From the NCBI RefSeq assembly GCF_029871245.1, contig NZ_SSON01000070.1, positions 268,478-332,477 on the forward strand: 64,000 nucleotides of DNA, given 5' to 3'. Shown piece after piece: positions 8,082 to 15,934 of this stretch. The stretch is from Pseudomonas sp. BN102 (lineage in GTDB: Bacteria; Pseudomonadota; Gammaproteobacteria; Pseudomonadales; Pseudomonadaceae). The position numbers and the translations under genes were made by a program. Every line of letters starts with the position of its first letter. The stretch's first letter is position 1. Below the pieces are notes generated by a model that did not search any database, was not told the origin of the DNA, and saw nothing but the letters and a program-made list of their open reading frames with translations.

Positions 8082-9404
8082 TCAGTGGTTGAGGTAGTTC
8101 GATACAGAGCCGATCGATATGCCTATGCGCTCCGCTATGGCTCGTACGGAAAAGCCCTGTGCACTGAGCGCTCGCGCTGTTGACCGCTTAGCACCAGCGA
8201 TACCTAGATAGGTTTCCCTATCGATCGATCCAGCATCGCGCCTACGGGTCTCCTCGCGTGCCCTGTGGCGCTCTCTGGCCACCTCCCTACTAATAATCGT
8301 ACGAAAGTGTTTTTGTTCGCATGACGTGATCTGAAGCAGGTCGATCAGCGTGTCATTCTTGGGAGTGTAAAGCGGGACATGCATTCTGCCTCCGAACTCA
8401 ACTTTCTCCCCGGCGTTGTAGGCTTTGGCCTTGGCGTAAAGAGTCATAAGCTCGGCGCTTCGGTAGGTCCACTGAGGGTCTAACTGACAGGCAAGCGCAG
8501 CTGCCTCGTGGTACATCTCCGCGCTGTGCACTGCCCCTGACAGAAGTAGGAAATTCAACTGCCAGAACAAGTGCTGCATTCGTTCTCCTTCGTTTACGCC
8601 GCCGCGCAATTCGGCGAGAGTGCGTAGATCCTCCAACCTATCCCATGCCAATTGTCGAGCATTGAATGTGCGCAGATCGCCCGTCTTGTGGCCGGCCAGG
8701 AGCTTGAGCTGCCGACGGTTGAATTGCGCATGCTTTGTAGCCTCAATGTCCCAGCGAGCTGTTGGTAATAGCATTTCGGCCATGTACTCGAACGAGTAGC
8801 GTACTGGATGGCCGTCTAATCCATTCTCAACGTGGACGACGCGGCAAATCTCGCCGCTTCTACTGTTCACCGTATTGACCAGGCGTAGCACGCGAGAGGC
8901 ATCCATGGCGGCAGGGTCGGCCCCAAGCACATCCAGCCTACTTACAAGATGACGCTGACAAGCGTTCCAACGGGGCAGCGCCGCACGCGGCAGGCAGCCG
9001 TCTAGTAACCACTTGGCTTGCAAGCCGCGCCCGCTGAAAACCATCAGCGAAGGGGCGGGGATGCCTTCAGCATGGCAGTGATAGAGGGCGTCGGAGGCCT
9101 GCTGCTCGGGAGTGCGTCCCTGCGCCCAGGGCTGCCGATAGGTGTCCAGATCGACAAACAGAAGTCCGATCCTGGCCAAATTCACCACCCGGCGATTGCG
9201 GCGGAAAAATTCGGCCTGCGAGATCCAGGTATCCCGAGTAGGGTCGACCATTTCCAGTACGGCCGGCATATCGGTTAGGCGATAGGATGATTGGCGCTTC
9301 TTATCTGGGAGCTGCACTAGCAGTGCGAAGAAGCCACTTCTCTGTTGATCGTGAAACAGCTCAGCCTCCTCTTGCGGGCCGAGCAACGATAGTTGGTGAT
9401 CCAT
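8082..9404 (-). CDS. PrimPol-like replication protein with C-terminal HTH
   Basis: A 440-aa protein with the three hallmarks of an archaeo-eukaryotic-type primase/RepB-primase domain: a DxD pair in LLFVDLDTY (about residue 85), SGRGLQAKW (about 145), and RVLRLVNTVNSRSG (about 190). The C-terminus (about 410-438) reads as a helix-turn-helix: GFSVRAIAERIGISIGSV. It probably primes or initiates replication of the excised element. It follows the small DNA-binding gene by 49 bases, and an inverted repeat (GACGCAG/CTGCGTC) just before its ATG could affect translation. Its position between the integrase side and the SIR2 cargo is typical of replication modules in small integrative elements. Confidence 0.65.
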   Translation of the reverse strand: MDHQLSLLGPQEEAELFHDQQRSGFFALLVQLPDKKRQSSYRLTDMPAVLEMVDPTRDTWISQAEFFRRNRRVVNLARIGLLFVDLDTYRQPWAQGRTPEQQASDALYHCHAEGIPAPSLMVFSGRGLQAKWLLDGCLPRAALPRWNACQRHLVSRLDVLGADPAAMDASRVLRLVNTVNSRSGEICRVVHVENGLDGHPVRYSFEYMAEMLLPTARWDIEATKHAQFNRRQLKLLAGHKTGDLRTFNARQLAWDRLEDLRTLAELRGGVNEGERMQHLFWQLNFLLLSGAVHSAEMYHEAAALACQLDPQWTYRSAELMTLYAKAKAYNAGEKVEFGGRMHVPLYTPKNDTLIDLLQITSCEQKHFRTIISREVARERHRAREETRRRDAGSIDRETYLGIAGAKRSTARALSAQGFSVRAIAERIGISIGSVSNYLNH

Positions 9405-9452
9405 AAGACGCAGCTCACGCTGCGTCGCGTTGATCTTTCTCCTGGAAAAACC

Positions 9453-9719
9453 TCATTGAGTCGCTCCGCCAGCCAAAATGACTGCAAGATCGGCGGCGCG
9501 GTAGTAGTTGCGACGGCCGATCTTCACGCGGGTTGAATTGATGGTTCTAGCGAACTCGTTTTGCTGCCACAGGCTCCACCGTAGGCTCTCCAGAGGGCGG
9601 TGAAGCACTTCGGCAAGATGGTCGGCCGTGAGCAAGGGACCGAATCGCTCCGTCAGCTCTCGCTCGATTTTTGCTGCTGCGGTGTGTTCTAGAAACTGGG
9701 TGGGAATTGCCGACTGCAT
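9453..9719 (-). CDS. Small DNA-binding protein, excisionase or replication accessory
   Basis: An 88-aa protein starting MQSAIPTQFLEHTAAAKIER. The segment LLTADHLAEVLHRPLESLRW resembles the winged-helix/HTH of AlpA- and excisionase-type proteins. The tail KIGRRNYYRAADLAVIL matches the 'marker-to-wing' part common in such proteins. It sits between the replication gene and the integrase, all on the minus strand, where excisionase or Rep-accessory genes are expected. It is likely a directionality factor or regulator of int; the evidence is motif plus position only. Confidence 0.5.
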   Translation of the reverse strand: MQSAIPTQFLEHTAAAKIERELTERFGPLLTADHLAEVLHRPLESLRWSLWQQNEFARTINSTRVKIGRRNYYRAADLAVILAGGATQ

Positions 9720-9815
9720 GGGGAAACCCTCTGATTGGTTTCCTTAACAGTCCCGGCGACCCCCCCAAAAAATGGCCTTTTTGTATTCGTCCCTCTAATT
9801 CCCTGTGCTTACCCT

Positions 9816-9835
9816 AGTTTGCGCATGCGCAAACT
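9816..9835. promoter_or_regulatory. 20-bp perfect palindrome between int and the small DNA-binding gene
   Basis: The 20-base perfect palindrome AGTTTGCGCATGCGCAAACT lies 97 bases upstream of the minus-strand gene starting at 9719 and 35 bases past the int stop. It has no loop and no T run, so a dimeric repressor or excisionase site is more likely than a terminator. Confidence 0.55.
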
Positions 9836-9870
9836 TATGCCTCCCTAGCAGTGGCCTATGCTCCCTTGCA

Positions 9871-10938
9871 TTAGCCTGCACTCCCCTGCACGTTATCCAG
9901 CCGGCTTACCAAGTCCTCGCCTCTCAAGTGGGTGTAGCGCCTGAGCATTTGCATCGACTTGTGCCCACTGATTGCCGAAACCTCTTGGTCCGAAAGCCCG
10001 GCCTCGACAAGTCGACTGACCGCCTCGTGCCGCAGGTCGTGAAAGTGCAAATCCGCCATACCCAGCTTTTTCTTCAACTCGCCCCATTTCTTGGTGAAAG
10101 CGTAGGGGCGTCGTTTCTTGTCCTTTCCCGGCTCCCCAAAGAACACCAAGTCGCAGTCAATCGGGCGTATTGGGTTCGCCAGTGCGATCCGAAACGTTTC
10201 CGTCGCGACACGATTTAGCGGGACAGTCCGTGCCTCCCCGTTCTTTGTTAATGGCAAACGTACGACCCGGCGCTTTAGATCGACCTGATTTCGGCGAAGG
10301 CCTGCGATTTCTGACGAGCGCATGGAGGTCTCCACGGCAATGCGGACAATCCAGCCCAGCATCGGATTGCAATGAGCGTCTACTGCCGCGAACAGCTGGC
10401 GCTCCTCTTCAGCAGTGAGGCGGCGGTCGCGGCCTTTGCCTGGGCTGGGCTTGCGGACGTTCAGAAGTGGATTGCACGGTAGTCCTATGCCCCATTCCTG
10501 GATGGCGACCGTGTAGAGGTGGCTGAGCAGGGCAAGCTCTAGTCGAACGGTGTTGTTGCTGAGTGGCTTGCCTCTTCGGCTGCGCTCGGACAACCGGGCA
10601 TCGCGGTACTCGGCGATGAGCATGGGAGTCAGGGCTGCTAGCGAATACTTGCCCAGGCGAGCTGATAGGACCTTAGCGCTGCTTTCCTCCGACTTGGCCG
10701 TCTTCGGTGCCTTGGTGGGAGATACTTCTGAAAGGTAACGGTTCAGCGCTTTTTCAAGCGTCATGCGCTCCGAGCTGCCTCGTTCGATGTAGACGCCGCG
10801 CACCATTTCATCTTCGGTGCGTCGGGCCCAATCCTGAGCGTCGCGTTTGGTGCGGAAGGTCTTGGCGGTCGTCGGCCAGCCGGTCTTGCGGATAACCGCT
10901 TTCCAGGCGCCGGAGGGGGACTTTACGAAGGTTGCCAT
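9871..10938 (-). CDS. int: Tyrosine site-specific integrase of the tRNA-Thr element
   Basis: A 355-aa integrase. The start MATFVKSPSGAWKAV is chosen at 10938 because GGAGA lies about seven bases upstream. Domains: N-terminal arm-type region (1-70), core-binding domain (about 75-175), catalytic domain (about 190-345). The catalytic set is visible in order: Arg in SMRSSEIAGL, Lys in LTKNGEAR, HxxR in HDLRHE, the His in SGHKS, and the nucleophile Tyr in LRRYTH. It lies about 107 bases from the 3' end of tRNA-Thr(TGT), the classical arrangement for elements that integrate into tRNA 3' ends. It should catalyse integration and, with an excisionase, excision. Confidence 0.88.
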   Translation of the reverse strand: MATFVKSPSGAWKAVIRKTGWPTTAKTFRTKRDAQDWARRTEDEMVRGVYIERGSSERMTLEKALNRYLSEVSPTKAPKTAKSEESSAKVLSARLGKYSLAALTPMLIAEYRDARLSERSRRGKPLSNNTVRLELALLSHLYTVAIQEWGIGLPCNPLLNVRKPSPGKGRDRRLTAEEERQLFAAVDAHCNPMLGWIVRIAVETSMRSSEIAGLRRNQVDLKRRVVRLPLTKNGEARTVPLNRVATETFRIALANPIRPIDCDLVFFGEPGKDKKRRPYAFTKKWGELKKKLGMADLHFHDLRHEAVSRLVEAGLSDQEVSAISGHKSMQMLRRYTHLRGEDLVSRLDNVQGSAG

Positions 10939-11044
10939 ATGTTCTCCGAGGTTGGCTCGGCACAGGACTGTACCGATTGCGTACCTCGGGAACATCTGAT
11001 TACGGGGTCAAAAACGAAGAGTCGTTCCAAACCCTTGATGTATA

Positions 11045-11120
<76 letters not shown>

Positions 11121-11134
11121 GAAGAAGGGCCGCC

Positions 11135-11163
11135 ATTATAGCGATTGGGCGTGGCGAGTAAAC
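11135..11163 (-). promoter_or_regulatory. Promoter of tRNA-Thr
   Basis: Minus-strand TATAAT (11140-11135) with a weak GTTTAC 17 bases upstream (11163-11158), 15 bases before the tRNA 5' end. This is a reasonable sigma-70 promoter. Confidence 0.55.
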
Positions 11164-11412
11164 CATTACGCAACAGGTGCGTTTGGTTTTCGAATCAGAG
11201 GCAGGATGCTTATGCACAATGGCGATTCAGCTGACACGGCCATTCTGAGATTTTGTGCGGCAATTCTCGGATTTTTTCAACCTGCTGTTTTCATTGGCTT
11301 TTTGTGGGTTGTCCAAAAAACGTCCAGCTGTCGCTGGCCGCACAGGGGAAGGGCTGGCGGCAGGTTGCCCAGATTTCATCAACAAAGTTATCCACAGGTT
11401 CTGTGGGTAAGC

Positions 11413-12627
11413 TCAGCGTTCGGCCAGCAGCAGGATATTGCGCGGGGTCAGTTGGGTTGGGCAGAAGCTGCCGAGGCTGACCTGGTAACCCTGCTCTTCG
11501 AGAAACAGGGCGCGGTCCAGGAGCAGCCAGATTTCCAGTGGGCGGCGGAACAGGCTGCGGGGTAGCTCCAGGTTGCGCACTGCGGCCAGGCGCTGCCAGC
11601 CCAGTGCTTCCAGGGCGTCCCAGTCTCGTTCCATTGGCCAGGGCAGCTCCTTCAGTTCGCAGAGTTCGCGGCAGTATTGGGCGAAGGGTTTGCCCAGCCA
11701 ACTGGTGGGCAGGGACGGGACCGACAGATATTGGTCGCAGCCGCGCAGTTCCCGTTGCAGCAGATCGAAAGCCAGTCGCCGAGCCATGGACTGGTCGCGC
11801 TGGCGGCGGACGCGGGCGCCGGCGGTGATGGTTTCGCTGAGCGGCAGGCGCAGGTCGGCCAGGCTCAGGTGAAGCGAAGAAGCTCGGGCCGTGGCGGACA
11901 GTGGTCGGTAGTCCGGGGTGCGGATGCGGTTGTAGCAGCAGGGCGCCACGGCCAGTTGGCGGCAACCGGCGGCGCTGGCCAATTGCAGCAGGCGCACATG
12001 GAGATCGCCGCAGGCATGCAGGGCGACCGGCGTATGGGCGGCCGAGAGGTGGTGGGCGGCGCTATCGGCCAGCGCGTCCTGCTCCCGGTGCTCGGCGGCA
12101 AGACCGAGGCGGCGGCTGAGTTGTTGCCCGTCGCCGACCAGCTCGGGGTCCAGTTCGATGCAGGTCAGTGCAGTGCCGTCATGGGCCAGGCGGCGACCCA
12201 GATGCCCCTTGCCGGCGCACCAGTCCAGCCAATGGCCGGGAGCCTGGCGGAAACCGAGGCGGCTGGCGAAGGCTTCTATCTGCTGCCATTTGCGCCCAGG
12301 CACGTCGACAGTGAAGGCGGTTGAGACGGTTTCGAGGCGGGCGGCCGGCAGTTCGCCCACCCAGCTGAGGTTCGCAGATTGGGCGGCGAGCTGTGGGTAC
12401 GGGGCCGGAGCCTGGAGCTGCTCGGGGTGATTGTGGATGGCTTCCGCCTCGGCCAGGGTGCGCTGACGCAGCCAGCCGGCCAGCTCGGGATACCGGTCTT
12501 CCCAGGGCAAATGCAGTTCGGTGAAGGGTGCCGGACGCCAGAGATCCTGGTGCGCACGCAGGAAGTTGTCCAGGGCGGCGAAGCGTTCCCGCAGGAGCGG
12601 GCCTTGGAGGAGCGCGGGAGTGGTCAT
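11413..12627 (-). CDS. SAM-dependent methyltransferase, METTL25-like fold
   Basis: A 404-aa protein with a Rossmann methyltransferase core starting near residue 130. HWLDWCAGKGHLGRRLA is the SAM-binding motif I, CIELDPEL the acidic strand-2 end, and ALHACGDL a conserved Cys/His motif. This DWCAGKG...HACGD pattern is typical of the Methyltransf_32/METTL25-type group. The ends of the protein are helical and lack further motifs. The substrate is unknown. A minus-strand TATAAT at 12665-12660 lies about 33 bases before the start. It is the first chromosomal gene beside the tRNA-Thr element. Confidence 0.75.
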   Translation of the reverse strand: MTTPALLQGPLLRERFAALDNFLRAHQDLWRPAPFTELHLPWEDRYPELAGWLRQRTLAEAEAIHNHPEQLQAPAPYPQLAAQSANLSWVGELPAARLETVSTAFTVDVPGRKWQQIEAFASRLGFRQAPGHWLDWCAGKGHLGRRLAHDGTALTCIELDPELVGDGQQLSRRLGLAAEHREQDALADSAAHHLSAAHTPVALHACGDLHVRLLQLASAAGCRQLAVAPCCYNRIRTPDYRPLSATARASSLHLSLADLRLPLSETITAGARVRRQRDQSMARRLAFDLLQRELRGCDQYLSVPSLPTSWLGKPFAQYCRELCELKELPWPMERDWDALEALGWQRLAAVRNLELPRSLFRRPLEIWLLLDRALFLEEQGYQVSLGSFCPTQLTPRNILLLAER

Positions 12628-12677
12628 GCTGGCGTAGCGGAAGGGAATCGGGGGCGGCGATTATAACGCTGCCGCCA

Positions 12678-12706
12678 CCGCTCCTCATCCCGTGGACGAG
12701 GAGCGG
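12678..12706 (-). terminator. Hairpin after the ABC transporter operon
   Basis: A 9-bp perfect stem (CCGCTCCTC / GAGGAGCGG) with an 11-base loop, 10 bases after the last permease gene. It lacks a T run, so it is either a weak terminator or an mRNA 3'-end stabiliser. Confidence 0.4.
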
Positions 12707-12715
12707 TAACCGGCC

Positions 12716-13405
12716 TCAGCGGCCTTGCAGGGCATCTACTCGCAGCTTGCGTTCGAGCACGCGGAAGGCCCGCACCAGCACGTAGGCGATCAGCAGGTAG
12801 AAGAGGCCGGCGGCGAAGAAGATCTCCACCGGCAGGTAGGTGCGGGCGATGATGGTGCGCGCCATGCCGGTGAGTTCCAGCAGGGTGACGGTACTGGCCA
12901 GGGCGCTGGCCTTGACCATCAGGATCACTTCGTTGCTGTAGGCCGGGAGGCCGATGCGCGCCGCGCGCGGCAGGATGATGAAGAACAGCGCCTGGAACCG
13001 CGACATGCCCAGCGCCCGCGCCGCTTCGATCTCGCCCGGCGGCACCGCCTGGATGGCGCCGCGCAGGATCTCGGCGATATAGGCCGCAGTGTGCAGGGTC
13101 ATGGTGATCACGGCGCACCAGAAGGGGTCGCGCAGATAGGGCCAGAACGGCCCCTTGCGCACCGCTTCGAACTGCGCCAGCCCGTAGTAGACCAGGAACA
13201 GCTGCACCAGCAGCGGCGTGCCACGGAAGAAGAAGATGTAGCCGTAGGGCAGGGCGCGCACGTACCAGTGGCGGGAGGCGCGGGCGATGCCCAGGGGGAG
13301 CGCGACGATCAGGCCGGCGAGCACCGCGATGGCTACCAGTTCCAGGGTGAGGATCGCGCCCTGGGCCAGTTGCGGCAGGTATTTGAGTATGACGTCCCAG
13401 TTCAT
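12716..13405 (-). CDS. Amino-acid ABC transporter permease (HisM/ArtM type)
   Basis: A 229-aa inner-membrane permease of the polar amino-acid family. About five transmembrane helices are visible, plus the EAA cytoplasmic loop that docks on the ATPase (EIEAARALGMSRFQALFFIILP). It starts MNWDVILKYLPQLAQGA; this ATG is chosen because it lies inside the end of the upstream permease gene (4-base overlap). With the other permease, the binding protein and the ATPase it forms a full importer for cationic amino acids (histidine, lysine, arginine, ornithine by family). The locus corresponds by synteny to PA5152-PA5155. Confidence 0.85.
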   Translation of the reverse strand: MNWDVILKYLPQLAQGAILTLELVAIAVLAGLIVALPLGIARASRHWYVRALPYGYIFFFRGTPLLVQLFLVYYGLAQFEAVRKGPFWPYLRDPFWCAVITMTLHTAAYIAEILRGAIQAVPPGEIEAARALGMSRFQALFFIILPRAARIGLPAYSNEVILMVKASALASTVTLLELTGMARTIIARTYLPVEIFFAAGLFYLLIAYVLVRAFRVLERKLRVDALQGR

Positions 13406-14097
13406 GCTGCGCTCCGCTTGAAGCCACGGCCGGCGCGCTTCTCCAGCCAATGCATGCCGATCATCGCGAGGATGGTCAGGCCCAGGTAGATGAAGGCGGC
13501 GACCATGAAGAAGGTGAAGGGCTGCTTACTGGCAGTCACGGCGATCTGCGAGCGGCGCATGATTTCCTCGAGGCCGATCACGGAGACCAGGGCGGTGTCC
13601 TTCATCAGGATCATGAACAGGTTGCCCAGGCCAGGCAGGGCGATGCGCCACATCTGCGGCAGGATCACCCGCCAGAGGATGCGTCCCTTGGACAGGCCCA
13701 GGGCCATGCCAGCTTCGCTGTGCCCCTTGGGAATGGCCAGGATGGCGCCGCGGAATACCTCGGTGGCGTAGGAGCCGAAGCACAGACCGAGGGCGATGGT
13801 GCCAGCGGCGAAGGCATTCAGTTCCAGATCGGGGTAGCCGAGCCATTCGCCCAATGCACGCATCAGGTTGACCGTGCCGAAGTAGATCAGCAGGACCCAG
13901 AGCAACTCGGGGATCCCGCGCACAAGTGTGGAGTAAGTGCCACCCAGCCACTGCAGCGGCTTGATGGATGATGTCCTGGCCAATGCACCGAGCAGGCCGA
14001 GCACCAGGCCCACCGAGAGCGCGGAAAGCGCCAGCTTGATGGTCATGAGGGTGCCCGCGGCCAGGGCCGGGCCGAATCCGTAGAGGTCTAGGGTCAT
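13402..14097 (-). CDS. Amino-acid ABC transporter permease (HisQ/ArtQ type)
   Basis: A 231-aa permease starting MTLDLYGFGPALAAGTLMTI. It has the hydrophobic profile of the HisQ family and an EAA loop (HSEAGMALGLSKGRILWRVILP). It pairs with the following HisM-type permease to form the membrane channel. It is separated from the binding-protein gene by a 10-bp stem-loop, which probably allows less permease than binding protein to be made. The substrate is inferred from the family. Confidence 0.85.
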   Translation of the reverse strand: MTLDLYGFGPALAAGTLMTIKLALSALSVGLVLGLLGALARTSSIKPLQWLGGTYSTLVRGIPELLWVLLIYFGTVNLMRALGEWLGYPDLELNAFAAGTIALGLCFGSYATEVFRGAILAIPKGHSEAGMALGLSKGRILWRVILPQMWRIALPGLGNLFMILMKDTALVSVIGLEEIMRRSQIAVTASKQPFTFFMVAAFIYLGLTILAMIGMHWLEKRAGRGFKRSAA

Positions 14098-14110
14098 GGG
14101 GGTTCAAGTG

Positions 14111-14136
14111 CCGGTGCCGCGGTCAGGCGGCACCGG
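14111..14136 (-). other. Intercistronic stem-loop between binding protein and permease
   Basis: A perfect 10-bp inverted repeat, CCGGTGCCGC / GCGGCACCGG, with a 6-base loop and no T run. By analogy with hisJ-hisQ and malE-malF it probably protects the 3' end of the abundant binding-protein mRNA. Confidence 0.6.
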
Positions 14137-14144
14137 CAGGCAGG

Positions 14145-14897
14145 TCAATAGATGCTGAAGGGGAAGTATTTGTCGTTGATCTTCTTGTAGGTGCCGTCGG
14201 CAACGATCTCCTTCAGCGCTGCGTTCAGCTTCTCGCGCAGCGGGTCGCCCTTGCGCACGGCAATGGCGATCTTGTCGTTGTCGAACACCGGGTCGCCCTT
14301 GAACTCGAAGTCCTTGCCGGCATCGCTCTTCAGCCATTCCCAGTTGACGAACTTGTCGGCCAGCACGCCGTCGACACGGCCGGAAGACAGGTCGAGGTAG
14401 GCGTTTTCCTGGGTGTCGTACAGCTTGATGTCGACCACGTCGGCCATGTTGTCTTCAAGCCAGGTGCCGGCGATGGTGGCGCGCTGGGCACCGATGACCT
14501 TGCCTTTCAGGCTGGCCTTGTCGGTCTTGAAGTCAGAGCCTTTCGGGGCAATGAACTGCAGCTTGTTGGTGTAGTAGGGGTCGGTGAAGTCGACGGCCTG
14601 CTTGCGCTCTTCGGTAATCGACATGGAGGCGGCGAGGAAGTCGAACTTCTTGGCGTTGAGGGCGGGAATGATGCCGTCCCAGTCGGAAGTGACCACTTCG
14701 CACTCGGCCTTCATCTTGGCGCAGAGGGCCTGGGCAATCTCGACGTCGAAGCCGCCGGCCTGGCCGCTGGCATCGATCAGGTTGAAGGGTGGGTAGGCGC
14801 CTTCGGTGCCGATCTTCAGCTTGTCGGCGGCGATGGCGCTGGTGCCGAAAGCGAGAGTGGCGGCCGCAGCCAGCAGAATCTTCTTGTAGTTCTTCAT
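14145..14897 (-). CDS. Periplasmic basic amino-acid binding protein
   Basis: A 250-aa protein with a Sec signal peptide (MKNYKKILLAAAATLAFGTSAIA, cleavage after AIA). It has the family-3 solute-binding fold: KIGTEGAYPPFN, DVEIAQALCAKM, SDWDGIIPALNAKKFDF, SITEERKQAVDFTDPYY. These resemble LAO/HisJ/ArtJ proteins. It delivers cationic amino acids to the two permeases encoded downstream. It is second of four genes on the minus strand. Confidence 0.88.
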   Translation of the reverse strand: MKNYKKILLAAAATLAFGTSAIAADKLKIGTEGAYPPFNLIDASGQAGGFDVEIAQALCAKMKAECEVVTSDWDGIIPALNAKKFDFLAASMSITEERKQAVDFTDPYYTNKLQFIAPKGSDFKTDKASLKGKVIGAQRATIAGTWLEDNMADVVDIKLYDTQENAYLDLSSGRVDGVLADKFVNWEWLKSDAGKDFEFKGDPVFDNDKIAIAVRKGDPLREKLNAALKEIVADGTYKKINDKYFPFSIY

Positions 14898-14915
14898 GCG
14901 ATCTTGCTCCGTGTT

Positions 14916-15689
14916 TTAGCGATTGCTGGACATGAATTGTTTACAGCGCGCCGATAGCGGGTTGTCAAATACCTGCTGTGGCGGTCCCTGCTCTTCTACC
15001 AACCCCTGGTGAAGGAAAACCACTTCGCTGGAAACGTTCCGGGCGAAGTTCATTTCATGGGTGACCAGCAGCATGGTGCGGCCTTCCTCGGCCAGCGCGC
15101 GGATCACGTTAAGCACTTCTTGTACCATCTCGGGGTCGAGAGCCGAAGTGGGCTCGTCGAACAGGATCACCTTCGGCTGCATGGCCAGGGTGCGGGCGAT
15201 GGCCGCGCGCTGCTGCTGGCCGCCGGAAAGCTGGGTCGGGTAGACATGGCGCTTGTCGGAGATACCGACCTTGGCCAGCAGGGCCTCGGCGATCTCGGTG
15301 GCCTCGGCCTTGCTCTGGCCGAGTACGCGGCGCGGCGCTTCGATGATGTTGTCGAGCACCGTCATGTGCGGCCAGAGATTGAAGTTCTGGAAGACGAAGC
15401 CGATCTCGCTGCGCATGCGGTTGATCTGCTTGTTGTCGGCGGCGACCAGCTCGCCACTGCGGCTCTGCTTGAGCTTGAGTTCTTCGCCGGCTACCAGGAT
15501 CTGGCCCTCGTGCGGGTTCTCCAGCAGGTTGATGCAGCGCAGGAAGGTCGACTTACCGGAACCGGAGGAGCCGAGGATGGAGATCACATCACCGTCGTTG
15601 GCGGTGAGCGATATGCCCTTGAGCACTTCGAGATCGCCGTAGCGTTTGTGCAGGTTGCGGATTTCAAGCGCTGGCGTGGCTTGGGCCAT
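14916..15689 (-). CDS. Amino-acid ABC transporter ATP-binding protein (HisP type)
   Basis: A 257-aa ATPase. The start MAQATPALEIRNLHKRYG is chosen at 15689 with GAGGA six bases upstream. Visible motifs: Walker A GSSGSGKST, Q-loop FQNFNLWPH, ABC signature LSGGQQQR, Walker B VILFDEPTSALD, and H-switch THEMNF. The length and a long insert after Walker A match HisP/ArtP. It is the first gene of the operon ATPase - binding protein - permease - permease, and energises the import of basic amino acids. The 245-base gap upstream contains no gene and should hold the promoter. Confidence 0.88.
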   Translation of the reverse strand: MAQATPALEIRNLHKRYGDLEVLKGISLTANDGDVISILGSSGSGKSTFLRCINLLENPHEGQILVAGEELKLKQSRSGELVAADNKQINRMRSEIGFVFQNFNLWPHMTVLDNIIEAPRRVLGQSKAEATEIAEALLAKVGISDKRHVYPTQLSGGQQQRAAIARTLAMQPKVILFDEPTSALDPEMVQEVLNVIRALAEEGRTMLLVTHEMNFARNVSSEVVFLHQGLVEEQGPPQQVFDNPLSARCKQFMSSNR

Positions 15690-15934
15690 GGGGGGTCCTC
15701 TTATTGTTCGGGGGCACTCGGGCGGTGGGGCGGCCTTCCTGGCGACGGCCAACCTAGCATAGCGCTTTGCCAGGCGAAAGCCGGCGGGGAGCCCTGCAAT
15801 GGCTCTGCGAGCGAGGTTGTCGCATCGCTGCAGTTGCTTGTCGCGGTAGCTAAAAAGCCCCGGCATCGGACTGAAATACCCGGCTGGCGCGCTTTAGCTC
15901 CATCCACATGCATTTTTCTTTCAGAATCAATCGC

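Noticed and set aside
11388..11396. Perfect DnaA box TTATCCACA
   Set aside because: A single box with no AT-rich unwinding region or neighbouring replication genes; it is expected by chance.
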